Shown piece after piece: positions 28,301-37,369 of a stretch of 64,000 nucleotides of DNA. The translations under genes were made by a program, and so were the position numbers. This DNA comes from Cytophagales bacterium. GTDB lineage: Bacteria > Bacteroidota > Bacteroidia > Cytophagales > Microscillaceae. The notes below the pieces were generated by a model, which ran no database searches, was not told the DNA's origin, and saw only the letters and a program-made list of their open reading frames with translations. The first letter of the stretch is position 1. Each line of letters begins with the position of its first letter. The stretch spans positions 23,871 through 87,870 of the forward strand of contig RDZE01000019.1 in the NCBI GenBank assembly GCA_004293905.1, read 5' to 3'.

Positions 28301-28638
28301 AAGAAGAAAACCAACTCCAAACTTTTCAACAAACACTCATAGACCGATTCGGAAAAATGCCCCCAGAAGTAGAAGAACTTATACAAACCGTTAGGCTGAG
28401 ATGGAAAGCACAAAATATAGGATTTTCCAAACTTACCATTAAAAATGGCGCAATGAAAGGCTTTTTCTTGGACAAACCCGAGTATTTTAACTCCGAAAAA
28501 TTTGGACAAGTACTTCAGTTCGTACAAAAAAATCCACAAAAAGCGCGTTTATCAGAGGCTAACAATAAACCTACACTCATTTTTTCAAAAATTGATACAA
28601 TTCAGCAAGCCATTTTTATACTATCTCAAATAATTTAA
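25303..28638 (+). CDS. mfd: Transcription-repair coupling factor Mfd
   Basis: 1111 residues. Mfd removes RNA polymerase stalled at DNA lesions and recruits UvrA. Domains in order: UvrB-like N-terminal region (about 1-350), RNA polymerase-interacting CarD-like domain (about 440-520; LQPGDYVTHIDYGIGRFAG), superfamily 2 helicase with Walker A GDVGFGKTEVA (about 586) and DEEQ box (about 687-690), motif VI MRGRVGRSNRKAFCY, and a C-terminal TRCF domain. Slightly shorter than the about 1150 residues of E. coli. It is divergent from purN and probably monocistronic. Confidence 0.97.
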   Translation: MKIESFLQLYEQDSLVQTMVEIVKKKEKVINCKGLIGSLDAIMGACIHLKVNQNQLFVLHDREEAAYFCNDLQNLLPDTEILLFPTSYKRPYQYEEIDNANILQRADVLNQINQAKKTNLIVTYPEALGEKVVNKKSLAQYTLAVQVGQTLNIDELSETLLNYDFERTEFVYEAGQFAIRGGIIDIFSYANDLPYRLELFGNDIESIRIFDPHSQLSLKEVKSIAVIPNVQTRLIQEVRESFLDFIPKDTLCWFKDIEYTIDIVQKSFDKAQQAFETYTAEGQNTHILSVPEVLFDTQKEFEQKIQQFSIVQFGKKFHYTASQTLNYTAQPQPSFHKDFKLLTNNLLENQSQQVFNVIATESFKQSQRLESIFEEIDPMLKVQYLHIGLREGFLDKNLKIACYTDHQIFERFYRYKSKEKYSKSKALTLKELQSLQPGDYVTHIDYGIGRFAGMQKVEINGKTQEVIRIVYKDNDLLYINIHALHKISKYTGKEGSPPTISRLGSPEWDNKKKKIKKQVQEIAKELIELYAKRKTAKGHAFQTDTFMQAELESSFIYEDTPDQARATTDIKKDMEQPHPMDRLVCGDVGFGKTEVAVRAAFKAISDGKQVALLVPTTVLAMQHFKTFSERFKEFAVQVEYINRFKTAQQIKDTLKNVAEGKTDLLIGTHRIVSKDIKFKDLGLLIIDEEQKFGVKTKEKLKEFKINIDVLTLTATPIPRTLHFSLMGARDLSVIATPPPNRQPVTTELHTFNDTVVRDAISYEIKRGGQVFFVHNRVNDIEAVANMIIRLVPDAKIGIAHGQMDGARLERAMLKFIEGDYDVLVSTNIIESGLDIPNANTIIINMAHTFGLSDLHQMRGRVGRSNRKAFCYLLTPASSLLSTDSRKRLSALEEFSDLGDGFKVAMRDLDIRGAGNLLGAEQSGFISDLGFEAYHKILDEAIQELKETHFKELFMTEIAAKAQNLTTDCNIETDLQLIIPDDYVNNISERLSLYNQLDNLKEENQLQTFQQTLIDRFGKMPPEVEELIQTVRLRWKAQNIGFSKLTIKNGAMKGFFLDKPEYFNSEKFGQVLQFVQKNPQKARLSEANNKPTLIFSKIDTIQQAIFILSQII

Positions 28639-28668
28639 CGTTTAATAAGTAATTGTTACAAAAAAGAC

Positions 28669-28676
28669 TAATTTTG
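28669..28676 (+). promoter_or_regulatory. -7 promoter element of gldJ
   Basis: TAATTTTG, followed by CA, fits TAnnTTTG and lies 69 bp before the ATG at 28745. As with mfd, a TTG occurs 13 nt upstream (28653-28655). Confidence 0.45.
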
Positions 28677-28744
28677 CAATATTTTTGTAATAATTTTTTA
28701 ATAAGCAAAATCATAATCATCAATAATAAAGAGGAAAAACAAGT

Positions 28745-30136
28745 ATGAACAAGCACACGCAACTCTTCAGAAATCTCTGCTTAGTAGCTGTCGGTTCGCT
28801 TACATTGGCTTCTTGTAGCCTTTTTGGAGGCGGCGCGCCCAAAGGCTTTCAAAATAGTCAAAACGTAAGTGCTAAAGGACAACGCAGTATGGTAACAGGG
28901 CGCCTATACAACGACGAAGAAAACCCCGAAGCCTCATTGGTAGTCAATGAATATTTCGGACAACCCGACGGACCCAACTTAGTATTCATCGAAGGCGGGC
29001 GTTTTACGCTCGGCTCGCAAGAAGAAGATATTGTTAGCTCTCGCGATAACGTAGAGAGAACCGCAAGTATACAGTCGTTCTTTATGGACCAAACCGAAGT
29101 AGCCAACATACACTGGTTAGAGTATATGGCTTACTACTCCGCAGGCAATGACGATAAAATACCCCCCGCCTATGCAGGGCAAGCTGACGTGTTCAGAAAA
29201 GAAGGCTTACTACCCGATACCACAGTATGGGCAAGCGACTTAGCCTACAATGATTCCTACGTGGCGAACTACCTTCGATACCCCGGATTCCGATTCTACC
29301 CCGTAGTAGGTGTTTCTTGGGTACAAGCTAAAGACTTCTGCTGGTGGCGTACAATGGTCGTAAATGAAAACCTCACGATGGAAGCCAAACAAAGTGGAAA
29401 AATCGCTTCTGTAGAGTCTCTCCCCGATGGTGAAGTAGCCCCCTTAGAATCAGGTATTGTAGTACCCGACTATACCCTCCCCACAGAGGCACAATGGGAA
29501 TATGCTGCAAAAGCACTTGTGGGAACACAATATGGAGATGAAAACCAAACCAACGGACGTATTTACCCTTGGGACGGACACGCTATCAGAAACCCTTATG
29601 AAACCAAAGAATATGGAATGGGCTTCATGTTAGGTAACTTCAAACGCGGACGTGGCGACTATGCTGGTATCGCAGGAAAACTAAACGATGGCGCACTCAT
29701 CACCGAATATATTTTCAGCTATCCTCCCAATGACTACGGCTTGTATAACATGGCAGGCAACGTAAGTGAATGGGTAGAAGATACGTACAGACCCGGCTCA
29801 TTTGTAGACGTAGCAGGATTGAACCCCGTTCGCCGTCAAAAATTAGCCGATGACAAACTCAGTGTGAATGACTCTGCTGATGTATACCGTGATTCTAAAG
29901 ACCCTTATAACCCCGCTAACGATGCCGGTACAGGTATATTTGGTAACTCACTCATCAACAATGACTCTCGTGTGTACAAAGGAGCTTCTTGGGACGATGT
30001 GGCTTATTGGGCAGCACCCGGTACGCGCCGATATGCCGACAAAAACTTCAAAAGTGCTAAAATTGGCTTCCGTTGTGCTATGATTATGGCAGGCGAGCGA
30101 AATGGCGAAGAAAGAAGAACACAAGGAGGAAAATAA
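28745..30136 (+). CDS. gldJ: Gliding motility lipoprotein GldJ
   Basis: 463 residues. The signal peptide ends in a lipobox LASC with Cys24 as lipidated residue. From about residue 78 the protein is one formylglycine-generating-enzyme-like (FGE-sulfatase) domain: FIEGGRFTLGSQEED, MDQTEVANIHWLEYM, YPVVGVSWVQAKDFC, LPTEAQWEYAAK, GNVSEWVEDTYRPG and IGFRCAM. The insert LLPDTTVWASDLAYNDSY is characteristic of GldJ rather than GldK. GldJ is needed for gliding and stabilises the GldK-containing T9SS ring in Flavobacterium. The catalytic Cys pair of true FGE is not expected to function here. The gene stands alone between mfd and a strong terminator. Confidence 0.9.
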   Translation: MNKHTQLFRNLCLVAVGSLTLASCSLFGGGAPKGFQNSQNVSAKGQRSMVTGRLYNDEENPEASLVVNEYFGQPDGPNLVFIEGGRFTLGSQEEDIVSSRDNVERTASIQSFFMDQTEVANIHWLEYMAYYSAGNDDKIPPAYAGQADVFRKEGLLPDTTVWASDLAYNDSYVANYLRYPGFRFYPVVGVSWVQAKDFCWWRTMVVNENLTMEAKQSGKIASVESLPDGEVAPLESGIVVPDYTLPTEAQWEYAAKALVGTQYGDENQTNGRIYPWDGHAIRNPYETKEYGMGFMLGNFKRGRGDYAGIAGKLNDGALITEYIFSYPPNDYGLYNMAGNVSEWVEDTYRPGSFVDVAGLNPVRRQKLADDKLSVNDSADVYRDSKDPYNPANDAGTGIFGNSLINNDSRVYKGASWDDVAYWAAPGTRRYADKNFKSAKIGFRCAMIMAGERNGEERRTQGGK

Positions 30137-30165
30137 AATCAAAACATCTATATAGTATAATTATA

Positions 30166-30206
30166 AAGAAGACCATTTTTTTTCAAATGGTCTTCTTATT
30201 TTTTTG
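30166..30206 (+). terminator. Intrinsic terminator after gldJ
   Basis: A perfect 13-bp stem, 30166-30178 with 30185-30197 (core GAAGACCATTT/AAATGGTCTTC), has a 6-nt loop and a following T8 run. It is also symmetric enough to work in reverse. Confidence 0.95.
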
Positions 30207-30248
30207 TATTCCATAAAAAAGAACTATTTTAGCACAAAAATTGAGAAC

Positions 30249-30256
30249 TACTTTTG
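30249..30256 (+). promoter_or_regulatory. -7 promoter element of sucC
   Basis: TACTTTTG, followed by CA, fits TAnnTTTG, 27 bp before the ATG at 30284. The -33 position has no clear TTTG. Confidence 0.45.
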
Positions 30257-30283
30257 CAAACGCTTCAATATTAAATCAATACC

Positions 30284-31474
30284 ATGAATCTACACGAATT
30301 TCAAGCTAAGAGTATACTTCGCCAATATGGTGTAGCAGTACCACGCGGTTATATGGCAGAAACCATAGAACAAGCCAAAGAAATCATTCAAAAACTTCAA
30401 GCAGAAACCAACTCTGAAAAATGTGTGGTAAAAGCGCAAATACACGCAGGCGGGCGCGGAAAAGGAGGAGGCGTAAAGTTAGCTAACAACTATGACGAAG
30501 CCTTCATGCACGCCAACAATATATTAGGCATGCAACTCATCACTCCACAAACAGGCGAGCAAGGAAAAAAAGTGCATAAACTACTCATCGAAGAAAACGT
30601 GTACCAACCCGGCGAAGTAGAACCTAAAGAATTTTATATGGGTGTGCTCTTAGACAGAGGCACAGGCAGAAACCTCATTATGGCAAGTGCAGAAGGGGGA
30701 ATGAACATTGAAGAAGTTGCCGAAGAACATCCCGATAAAATCATCAAAGAATGGATTGACCCCTCAGTAGGATTGCAAGACTTCCAAGCACGAAAAGTAG
30801 CATTCGCATTGGGTTTAGAAGGAAACGCTTTCAAAGAAGGCGTACAATTCATCAAAGCCATTTACAAAGCCTACATCGAAGCCGATGCTTCTATGGTAGA
30901 AATCAACCCTATGTTGAGAACTTCTAATAATAAAATATTAGCCGCCGATGCCAAAATAAACTTAGATGACAATGCACTCTACCGACACCCTGAATTAGAA
31001 GCCATGCGCGACATTACCGAAGAAGACCCTTTCGAGGTAGAAGCAAAAGCCTCTAACCTGAACTACGTAAAACTTGATGGAAACGTAGGTTGTATGGTAA
31101 ATGGAGCAGGTTTGGCAATGGCTACTATGGACATTATCAAACTATCGGGCGGTGAGCCTGCCAACTTCCTTGATGTAGGAGGGGGGGCAAATGCACAAAC
31201 CGTAGAAGCAGGTTTTAGAATCATCCTCAAAGACCCCAACGTAAAAGCCATACTCATCAATATTTTTGGGGGTATTGTAAGATGCGACAGGGTAGCCAAT
31301 GGAGTAGTAGAAGCCTATAAAAAAATTGGTAATATCAATATCCCTATTATTGTGCGCCTACAAGGTACAAATGCCGAAGAAGCTGCTAAAATTATAGATA
31401 CCTCTGGCTTAAAAGTAGCCTCAGCCGTACTACTAAAAGACGCTGCCAATAGAGTAAAAGATGCCTTAGTTTAG
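30284..31474 (+). CDS. sucC: Succinate--CoA ligase, beta subunit
   Basis: 396 residues. With the alpha subunit SucD it makes ATP or GTP from succinyl-CoA in the TCA cycle. The start [17 protein letters not shown], the ATP-grasp motif [26 protein letters not shown] and the C-terminal [17 protein letters not shown] are all typical. sucD is not adjacent; in Bacteroidota the two genes are often separate. It lies between two terminators, so it is monocistronic. Confidence 0.97.
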   Translation: MNLHEFQAKSILRQYGVAVPRGYMAETIEQAKEIIQKLQAETNSEKCVVKAQIHAGGRGKGGGVKLANNYDEAFMHANNILGMQLITPQTGEQGKKVHKLLIEENVYQPGEVEPKEFYMGVLLDRGTGRNLIMASAEGGMNIEEVAEEHPDKIIKEWIDPSVGLQDFQARKVAFALGLEGNAFKEGVQFIKAIYKAYIEADASMVEINPMLRTSNNKILAADAKINLDDNALYRHPELEAMRDITEEDPFEVEAKASNLNYVKLDGNVGCMVNGAGLAMATMDIIKLSGGEPANFLDVGGGANAQTVEAGFRIILKDPNVKAILINIFGGIVRCDRVANGVVEAYKKIGNINIPIIVRLQGTNAEEAAKIIDTSGLKVASAVLLKDAANRVKDALV

Positions 31475-31500
31475 CACTCAAGAAAATAAATAACAAAATA

Positions 31501-31537
31501 AAAAGAGCTTGCCTTTATAAGAACAAGCTCTTTTTTT
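31501..31537 (+). terminator. Intrinsic terminator between sucC and hpf
   Basis: An 11-bp stem, AAAAGAGCTTG (31501-31511) with CAAGCTCTTTT (31524-31534), and a 12-nt loop. A and T runs on both sides suggest it serves both convergent units. Confidence 0.92.
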
Positions 31538-31555
31538 ATGGCTATAGGTAAAAAA

Positions 31556-31858
31556 TTAATGGTCAGACTTTTTTTCCTTTATTTTTATCACTTGTCTGCG
31601 AAGGCTTTCCATAGCTTCATCAGCCGCCGCCTCGAAAGAAGTACCCTGTTCTTTTGCAAATAAAGTTTCGCCGGGAATAAATAATTTGACCTCTACTACT
31701 TTGTTTTCACGGCTATGATCGCCCTTTTCTAAACGTAAAAAGACTTCGCCGCTCGTAAAGCGATCATAAAAAGTTTCTAACTTATCTGCTTTTTTTTGAA
31801 TAAAATCCAATAATTTTTGATCAGCGTCAAAATGAACAGAATTAATTTGAAGTTTCAT
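31556..31858 (-). CDS. hpf: Ribosome hibernation promoting factor (short HPF/RaiA type)
   Basis: 100 residues of the S30AE/RaiA fold: MKLQINSVHFDADQKLLDFI, then VFLRLEKGD and VEVKLFIPGETLFAKEQG, and FEAAADEAMESLRRQVIKIKEK. It binds the decoding centre of resting 70S ribosomes. It lacks the C-terminal dimerisation domain of long HPF. It is the third gene of rpsU-xerC-hpf, a conserved Bacteroidota order that usually continues to tuf; here it faces sucC instead. Confidence 0.93.
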   Translation of the reverse strand: MKLQINSVHFDADQKLLDFIQKKADKLETFYDRFTSGEVFLRLEKGDHSRENKVVEVKLFIPGETLFAKEQGTSFEAAADEAMESLRRQVIKIKEKKSDH

Positions 31859-31912
31859 AATCAGAATGGTTTTAAAAGTGAAACATAATTGAAATATTAA
31901 ACAAAACTATTT

Positions 31913-32803
31913 TTAAGCCTTAGGGTGTGCCTGTTCAAAAATAGTTTTTAGTTTTTCTAAAGAGTTGTGCGTATAAACTTGTGTAGCCGCAAGCGAACTA
32001 TGCCCCAAAAGCTCTTTGATAGCATTCAAGTCTGCCCCTTTATCGAGTAGATGAGTTGCAAAAGAGTGGCGAATCACGTGGGGGCTTTTTTTCGATTGTG
32101 TGGTGATGTCGGTAAGGTATTTTTTTACGGTGTTGTAAATGAGTAAATGATAGCCTTGTTCGCCCTTATCGCTCAGAATTAGAAAATCTTGAGGAGAAAT
32201 GCCTACTTGAGCAAAGTGATTTTTTTTGGTTTCTTCGTATTGCTCTATCAAAGCAAGTAAAGGTTTTAGAATAGGAATGATGCGTTCCCGTTTGCGTTTG
32301 CCAAAAACCTTAATGGTAGATTGATAAAAGTCTACATCATTGATGCCAATGCCTAAAAGTTCACTTACACGAATACCTGTATTGTACAAAATCTCAAGAA
32401 TGAGTTGGTCTCTTTTGCCAGAAAAATCATTTTCGTATTGCAGATTATCGAGCAATACAATCATTTTTTCTTCAGTAATAAATTCTGGATTACGCTTAGG
32501 CGATTTTAGTAACTTAACACGAGAAGCGGGATTAAGACTTAATTGATGTTCTCTTTGTAAGAATTTATAGAAAGATTTTAAAGTTGAAATTTTTCTATTG
32601 ATGGAGTTGGGGTGTATGTTGGTTTCAGAAAGTTGTATTATCCAATGTTTGATTTGGTTGGTATCAACCAATGTAATATCTTCTTGATGATGAGTTTGGA
32701 TAAGAAAATCTTGAAATTGTAATAGGTCATTTTCATACGCAATACGAGTATGAGGGCTGTATCTTTTTTCGTATTGTATATAGTTTAAAAAAGATTGAAT
32801 CAT
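31913..32803 (-). CDS. Tyrosine recombinase XerC/XerD
   Basis: 296 residues. An N-terminal SAM-like core-binding domain (about 1-90) precedes the catalytic domain with Arg145 (NTGIRVSELLG), Lys169, His242 and Arg245 (HVIRHSFATHLL), His268 (LGHSS) and nucleophile Tyr277 (QVYTH). All catalytic residues are present. It should resolve chromosome dimers at dif, probably with a second Xer elsewhere. The position between rpsU and hpf is the conserved Bacteroidota locus usually annotated xerC. It is not a mobile-element integrase by context: no attachment repeats or phage genes are near. Confidence 0.93.
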   Translation of the reverse strand: MIQSFLNYIQYEKRYSPHTRIAYENDLLQFQDFLIQTHHQEDITLVDTNQIKHWIIQLSETNIHPNSINRKISTLKSFYKFLQREHQLSLNPASRVKLLKSPKRNPEFITEEKMIVLLDNLQYENDFSGKRDQLILEILYNTGIRVSELLGIGINDVDFYQSTIKVFGKRKRERIIPILKPLLALIEQYEETKKNHFAQVGISPQDFLILSDKGEQGYHLLIYNTVKKYLTDITTQSKKSPHVIRHSFATHLLDKGADLNAIKELLGHSSLAATQVYTHNSLEKLKTIFEQAHPKA

Positions 32804-32880
32804 AAGTTAATACCACTGAATAAGGAATAAATCAGAAGCACTAACTTACGATATTTTTTTTGAAACGCAAAGAAAAAAGA

Positions 32881-33075
32881 TTAAATATTTTCTTGTAGGG
32901 TTACTTTTTGGCGATAGATAGCGCGTAGTTTGGTATTGCGTTTTCTTACAGAGCGTTTCTCAAATGCGCCACGTGAGCGTACTTCGCGGAGAACACCTGT
33001 TTTCTCGAATTTCTTTTTGAATCTTTTTAGTGCCTTATCTAAAGGCTCATTATCTTTGATATTAACTATAATCAT
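32881..33075 (-). CDS. rpsU: 30S ribosomal protein S21
   Basis: 64 residues from the ATG at 33075 (MIIVNIKDNEPLDKAL); the frame is open 30 codons upstream but that part has no S21 character. The basic RFKKKFEKTGVLREVRSRG and KRSVRKRNTKLRAIYR are typical. S21 sits by the anti-Shine-Dalgarno region of 16S rRNA; in Bacteroidota it helps hide that region, in keeping with the lack of Shine-Dalgarno sites seen here. It is the first gene of rpsU-xerC-hpf. Confidence 0.97.
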   Translation of the reverse strand: MIIVNIKDNEPLDKALKRFKKKFEKTGVLREVRSRGAFEKRSVRKRNTKLRAIYRQKVTLQENI

Positions 33076-33132
33076 GGTATAAAAACTGATGTGTTTAGTT
33101 TGAAATAATAACCTGAGAACGTTTTGGGAGTG

Positions 33133-33140
33133 CAAATATA
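33133..33140 (-). promoter_or_regulatory. -7 promoter element of rpsU-xerC-hpf
   Basis: The minus strand reads TATATTTG (33140-33133) followed by C, an exact TAnnTTTG match, with TTG 22 nt upstream (33165-33163). The expected leader is about 50 nt. Confidence 0.55.
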
Positions 33141-33255
33141 CAACTTTTGACATACAAAAAAACAAGTTTTTCTAAATTCTTTCATGCAAAAGCAATATTT
33201 TTTTTAATTTTGAGCGTTTAATACCAAAGAACCAATCCATTTAAAAATAAATAAT

Positions 33256-33912
33256 ATGAGAAAATATATACTTTTTTCACTTCTTATGTACTTTTCAGTC
33301 GGGTTTTTATTTGCCCAACAAGACCCTAAAGCTAAAGCAATTTTAGATGCTATCAGCCAAAGATACAAAGGTTTAGGTGCTTTCAAAGTCTTTTTTAACT
33401 ATACACTTAACAATAAATCAGCAGGAGTAAGCGACAAAGTATCGGGCGAGGTAGCTGTGAAAGATGACAAATATTTATTAAAGGTAAAAGGACAAGAAAT
33501 TTATTGCAATGGCAAAACGCTTTGGACTTATCTCAAAGACGACAATGAGGTCAATATCTCAGACTATGAACCCGAGCCGGGTGAAGTAACGCCTACGAAT
33601 ATATACACCATTTATCAAACAGGTTATAAGTATGTTTTTGTGGGTGAAACCACCGAAGCAGGTGAGGTTTTCGAGAATATAGAACTAACACCTAATAATG
33701 CCAACGCAAGATATTTCAAAATCAAAATTAAATCGAACAAGGCTACAAAATCTATCAAAACTTGGGAGATTTACGAAAAAAATGGCAATGTTTATACCTA
33801 TGCCATCTATCAACTCAATCAACTGAGTTTCCCCTCTACTACGGCAGTAGATAGTTATTTTTCATTTGATAAAACCAAATATCCGAACGTGAGAGTGGTA
33901 GATTTGCGCTAA
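33256..33912 (+). CDS. LolA-like outer-membrane lipoprotein carrier
   Basis: 218 residues with a signal peptide (cleavage near FLFAQ, about residue 20). The mature part follows the LolA fold: AKAILDAISQRYKGLGAFKVFFNYTL, GEVAVKDDKYLLKVKGQEIYCNGKTLWTYLKD. LolA carries lipoproteins across the periplasm; several Bacteroidota paralogues exist and some serve other lipid roles. It starts a plus-strand run with recQ (7 bp) and a TPR gene (1 bp), which suggests co-transcription. Confidence 0.86.
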   Translation: MRKYILFSLLMYFSVGFLFAQQDPKAKAILDAISQRYKGLGAFKVFFNYTLNNKSAGVSDKVSGEVAVKDDKYLLKVKGQEIYCNGKTLWTYLKDDNEVNISDYEPEPGEVTPTNIYTIYQTGYKYVFVGETTEAGEVFENIELTPNNANARYFKIKIKSNKATKSIKTWEIYEKNGNVYTYAIYQLNQLSFPSTTAVDSYFSFDKTKYPNVRVVDLR

Positions 33913-33919
33913 AGTGCCT

Positions 33920-35854
33920 ATGTCTATTCACGATATACTACAAAAATATTGGGGGTATGCTTCCTTTCGTAGCCTACAAACCGAGATTATCGAATCCGTT
34001 TTAGAGGGCTACGATACTTTAGCACTTTTGCCGACTGGCGGTGGAAAATCCCTATGTTTTCAAGTACCTGCGATGGCTGTAGAGGGCATGTGCTTAGTTG
34101 TTTCGCCTTTGATAGCCCTCATGAAAGACCAAGTAGAGCAGTTGCAAAAAAGAGGCATCGCTGCGGCAGCACTTTTTACGGGTATGCATAGCAAAGCCGT
34201 AGAATTGATACTTAGAGAAGCAGAGCAGGGAAAAATAAAATTTTTATATGTATCTCCTGAAAGGTTGCAAACAACTCTCTTCCGTGCGCGTGCGCCACTA
34301 CTTCCCATACAGTTATTGGCTATTGATGAGGCACATTGCATATCGCAGTGGGGGTACGATTTTAGACCCCAATATTTACAAATTGCCGATTTTAAGGCAA
34401 AATATCTTCCTAATGAAACGCTCATGATTGCGCTGACCGCAACCGCAACCGATGAGGTGAAGAAAGACATTCAAGAAAAACTATTGTTCAGAAACGATAA
34501 AACACGTGTATTCCAGAAAAGCTTTGCCCGAGCAAACCTCTCATATAGTGTTTTCGAAGAAGAGAATAAACATAGAAAACTGCTCAAAATTTTGCAGAGT
34601 GTTAATTCAGGAAGTGCAGTAGTGTATGTTCAATCGCGCAAAAATGCACAAGAAACAGCAGCCTTTTTGAAAGAAAACCGCATAAGTGCCGATTATTATC
34701 ACGCAGGACTCACACAAGCCCAAAGAAATGCGAAACAAAGTGCTTGGATTAAAAACCAAATACGTGTTATTGTTGCTACTAATGCTTTCGGTATGGGCAT
34801 AGACAAACCCGATGTAAGAGTGGTGGTGCACATGGAACTTCCAAACACGCTTGAAGCCTACTACCAAGAAGCAGGAAGAGCTGGGCGTGATGAAAAAAAA
34901 GCCTACGCTGTGGCACTTTATAACGGCACTGACATCACTCATCTGAAACAACGCATAGAGCAGGCATATCCACCACTGGAACACATCAAACGTGTTTATC
35001 AGGCATTGGCTAACTATTATCAATTATCAGTAGGGGCGGGGGAAATGGTAAATTATGAATTTGAAATGGCTACTTTTCTGAAAAATTTTCAGTTAGAAAG
35101 TTTACCTACTTACCACGCCCTCAAACGATTAGAAGAAAACGCCCTCTTACAATTCAATGAGTCATTTTGGCAACCCTCACAAGTGAATATTCTGATTTCC
35201 TATCGCGATTTTTACGATTTTCAGATGCGCAATCCTCATCTCGATGCCTTTTGCAAAATATTACTACGCCTATATGGACAAGGTATTTTCACCAAATTTG
35301 TCAATATTCAAGAAGCCAATTTAGCACAAGCTCTCAAAACAAAAACACAAGAAGTAATCAAACAATTAGAGATTTTACAAAATTTACAAATCATTGCCTA
35401 CCAACGCCCTACCGATAAACCCCAAATCACTTGGCTTACTCCACGTTTAGAGGTTCAGAATCTTCCGATAGACACCGCTCGAATGGAAGCCCTCAAAAAA
35501 AGAGATTTACAAAAATTAATGGCACTTATAAATTATGCTACTCAAAACAAAAACTGCCGAACTAAAATACTGCTCGATTACTTCGGTGAAGAAGACTATG
35601 AACTTTGCGGCGTTTGTGATGTTTGTTTAGAAAAGAAAAAACAAACCAACCCAGAAAAAGAAAAAATTTTAGCCGAAAAAATCATTGAAATACTTGCAGA
35701 AAAGCAACTTTCTATAGCAGAATTAGTAAATATTTTTGAACATAAAGAAGAAAAACTTATCATTGCAATTCTTAGACAATGGTTAGACGAAGGAAAAATA
35801 ACACAGACTGAAGAGGCAAAACTATTTTACAAACAAAAAAAAGACACCCCATAA
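33920..35854 (+). CDS. recQ: ATP-dependent DNA helicase RecQ
   Basis: 644 residues from the ATG at 33920; a GTG two codons earlier is possible. RecQ is a 3'-5' helicase acting in recombination and fork repair. Visible are the aromatic-rich start YWGYASFRSLQ, Walker A LPTGGGKS (38-44), DEAH box (136-139) with the ISQWGYDFRP loop, motif VI QEAGRAGRD, and the RecQ zinc-binding Cys set near 546-570 (NCRTKILLDYF and CGVCDVC). The C-terminus ends after a winged-helix region; a clear HRDC domain is not visible, so it is a short RecQ (Bacteroidota commonly have more than one). Confidence 0.93.
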   Translation: MSIHDILQKYWGYASFRSLQTEIIESVLEGYDTLALLPTGGGKSLCFQVPAMAVEGMCLVVSPLIALMKDQVEQLQKRGIAAAALFTGMHSKAVELILREAEQGKIKFLYVSPERLQTTLFRARAPLLPIQLLAIDEAHCISQWGYDFRPQYLQIADFKAKYLPNETLMIALTATATDEVKKDIQEKLLFRNDKTRVFQKSFARANLSYSVFEEENKHRKLLKILQSVNSGSAVVYVQSRKNAQETAAFLKENRISADYYHAGLTQAQRNAKQSAWIKNQIRVIVATNAFGMGIDKPDVRVVVHMELPNTLEAYYQEAGRAGRDEKKAYAVALYNGTDITHLKQRIEQAYPPLEHIKRVYQALANYYQLSVGAGEMVNYEFEMATFLKNFQLESLPTYHALKRLEENALLQFNESFWQPSQVNILISYRDFYDFQMRNPHLDAFCKILLRLYGQGIFTKFVNIQEANLAQALKTKTQEVIKQLEILQNLQIIAYQRPTDKPQITWLTPRLEVQNLPIDTARMEALKKRDLQKLMALINYATQNKNCRTKILLDYFGEEDYELCGVCDVCLEKKKQTNPEKEKILAEKIIEILAEKQLSIAELVNIFEHKEEKLIIAILRQWLDEGKITQTEEAKLFYKQKKDTP

Positions 35855-35855
35855 A

Positions 35856-37364
35856 ATGAAAAACATAGCAATCGTCCTCGTACTGCTCATCACTACTATT
35901 CACACAAAAAACTTAATTGCCCAATCTAAGGCACTTTTCACCGAAGAATTGCAAAAAAGATTAGAAAAAGCAGAAAGCAATGAGGAAAAAATACAAATTC
36001 TTGAAAAAGAACTCCCTATTGCCAAACAAACCAATTACAAAGTATATATCCTCAACGAACTTACACTTTACTATGCCGATACAGACCTTGAAAAAGCCGA
36101 ACAATATGCCTCAGAAGCCTATCAAATAGCCAAAGATGCCCAATACCAAGAAGGCATAGGCTACAGTCTTAGAAGTAAAGCAGAGATAGAAACACAAAAA
36201 CAGAAATATGCAGATGCCAGAAAACACTTCAAAGAAGCCCTACAGATTTTTGAAAGCACAGACGATATGCTCAATATAGCCTATTGCTATAACGGATTAG
36301 GGTTGTTACATTACTACCAAAGTTATTTTGATAAAGCCTTAGATGAGTACCAAAAAGCACTGAAATATTTCGAAAAACTACAAGACTTAGAAGGAATTGC
36401 CGATGTAGAAAATAAAATAGGTGTTGTATATTATTTCAAAGCTGACTACAGCAAAGCCTTAGAACGCTATCTGAAAGCCCTTGCGATGAATGAAAAAATA
36501 AAAGACAACGAAAACGCTGCTACTTGCTTAAATAACATCGGCATCGTTTATCAAAAATTAGAAAAACCCGAAAAAGCCATCTTGTACTTTGAACAAGCAC
36601 TTAAAAAAAGTGAGCAACTTGGCAACCAAATCGGAATGGCGCAAGCCTACAACAACATAGGTGCGATAGCCGAAACCCAAAATGACTACGAAAAAGCACT
36701 GCAATACCATGAAAAAGCATTACAAATCGCCGAAAAAATAAAAGATAATTATACGATTGCTCTCACAATGAGCAACATAGGCAATATATACGAAAGAAAA
36801 AACAACTTCGAAAAAGCCTTAGAATTTCTAAGCAAATCGCTCCGAATCAGAGAAAATATAGAAGACAAACAAGGTGCCACTGCCTCGCTCAATAGAATAG
36901 GACAACTCTATGCAAACAAAGGAGATGCAGAGCAAGCTACCATCTATTTTCGCCGTGCGCTAAGACTTGCCGTAGAAGTAGGTGTGAAAGAATATGAAAA
37001 AGATGCTTATTTAGGATTAGCCAATGTGTATGAAAAGAATGAAAATTTTGGCAAAGCCTATCAATATTTTAAACTATATGCTTCGCTCAAAGACTCATTG
37101 GTCAATGCTGAAAAACTGAATGAAATACAGACACTACGTCAACAATATGACTTAGAAAAAACAGAAAAAGAAATGGAAACCAACCAGAAAAACAAAGAAA
37201 TAGAAGCACGGAATCGTTATCAACAAACAATATGGATAGCATTTACAGTACTCACTTGCCTCTTTTTAGCATCGTGGATATGGCTTGGTTATGAACTAAG
37301 AAAACGAAACAGAAAGATACTCAATTTACAACAGCAACTTCCCAATCAGCTCACTGCCAGCTAA
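35856..37364 (+). CDS. Tetratricopeptide repeat protein with C-terminal membrane helix
   Basis: 502 residues. The signal peptide is about 1-22 (ending LIAQ). About nine TPR units fill residues 60-415 (NNIGIVYQKLEKPEKAILYFEQA type). A coiled segment follows, then one TM helix at about 451-473 and a short basic tail RKRNRKILNLQQQ. The layout is that of the Bacteroidota TPR-TM sensors that normally continue into a histidine kinase or LuxR domain; here the protein stops right after the membrane. It begins 1 bp after recQ, likely translationally coupled. The 3' end faces a 7TMR-DISM receptor gene with 5 bp between. Confidence 0.82.
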   Translation: MKNIAIVLVLLITTIHTKNLIAQSKALFTEELQKRLEKAESNEEKIQILEKELPIAKQTNYKVYILNELTLYYADTDLEKAEQYASEAYQIAKDAQYQEGIGYSLRSKAEIETQKQKYADARKHFKEALQIFESTDDMLNIAYCYNGLGLLHYYQSYFDKALDEYQKALKYFEKLQDLEGIADVENKIGVVYYFKADYSKALERYLKALAMNEKIKDNENAATCLNNIGIVYQKLEKPEKAILYFEQALKKSEQLGNQIGMAQAYNNIGAIAETQNDYEKALQYHEKALQIAEKIKDNYTIALTMSNIGNIYERKNNFEKALEFLSKSLRIRENIEDKQGATASLNRIGQLYANKGDAEQATIYFRRALRLAVEVGVKEYEKDAYLGLANVYEKNENFGKAYQYFKLYASLKDSLVNAEKLNEIQTLRQQYDLEKTEKEMETNQKNKEIEARNRYQQTIWIAFTVLTCLFLASWIWLGYELRKRNRKILNLQQQLPNQLTAS

Positions 37365-37369
37365 CCGAT

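Noticed and set aside
31913..32803. Tyrosine recombinase as a sign of an integrated element
   Set aside because: It sits in the conserved rpsU-xerC-hpf order, with no attachment repeats, phage or transfer genes around it.
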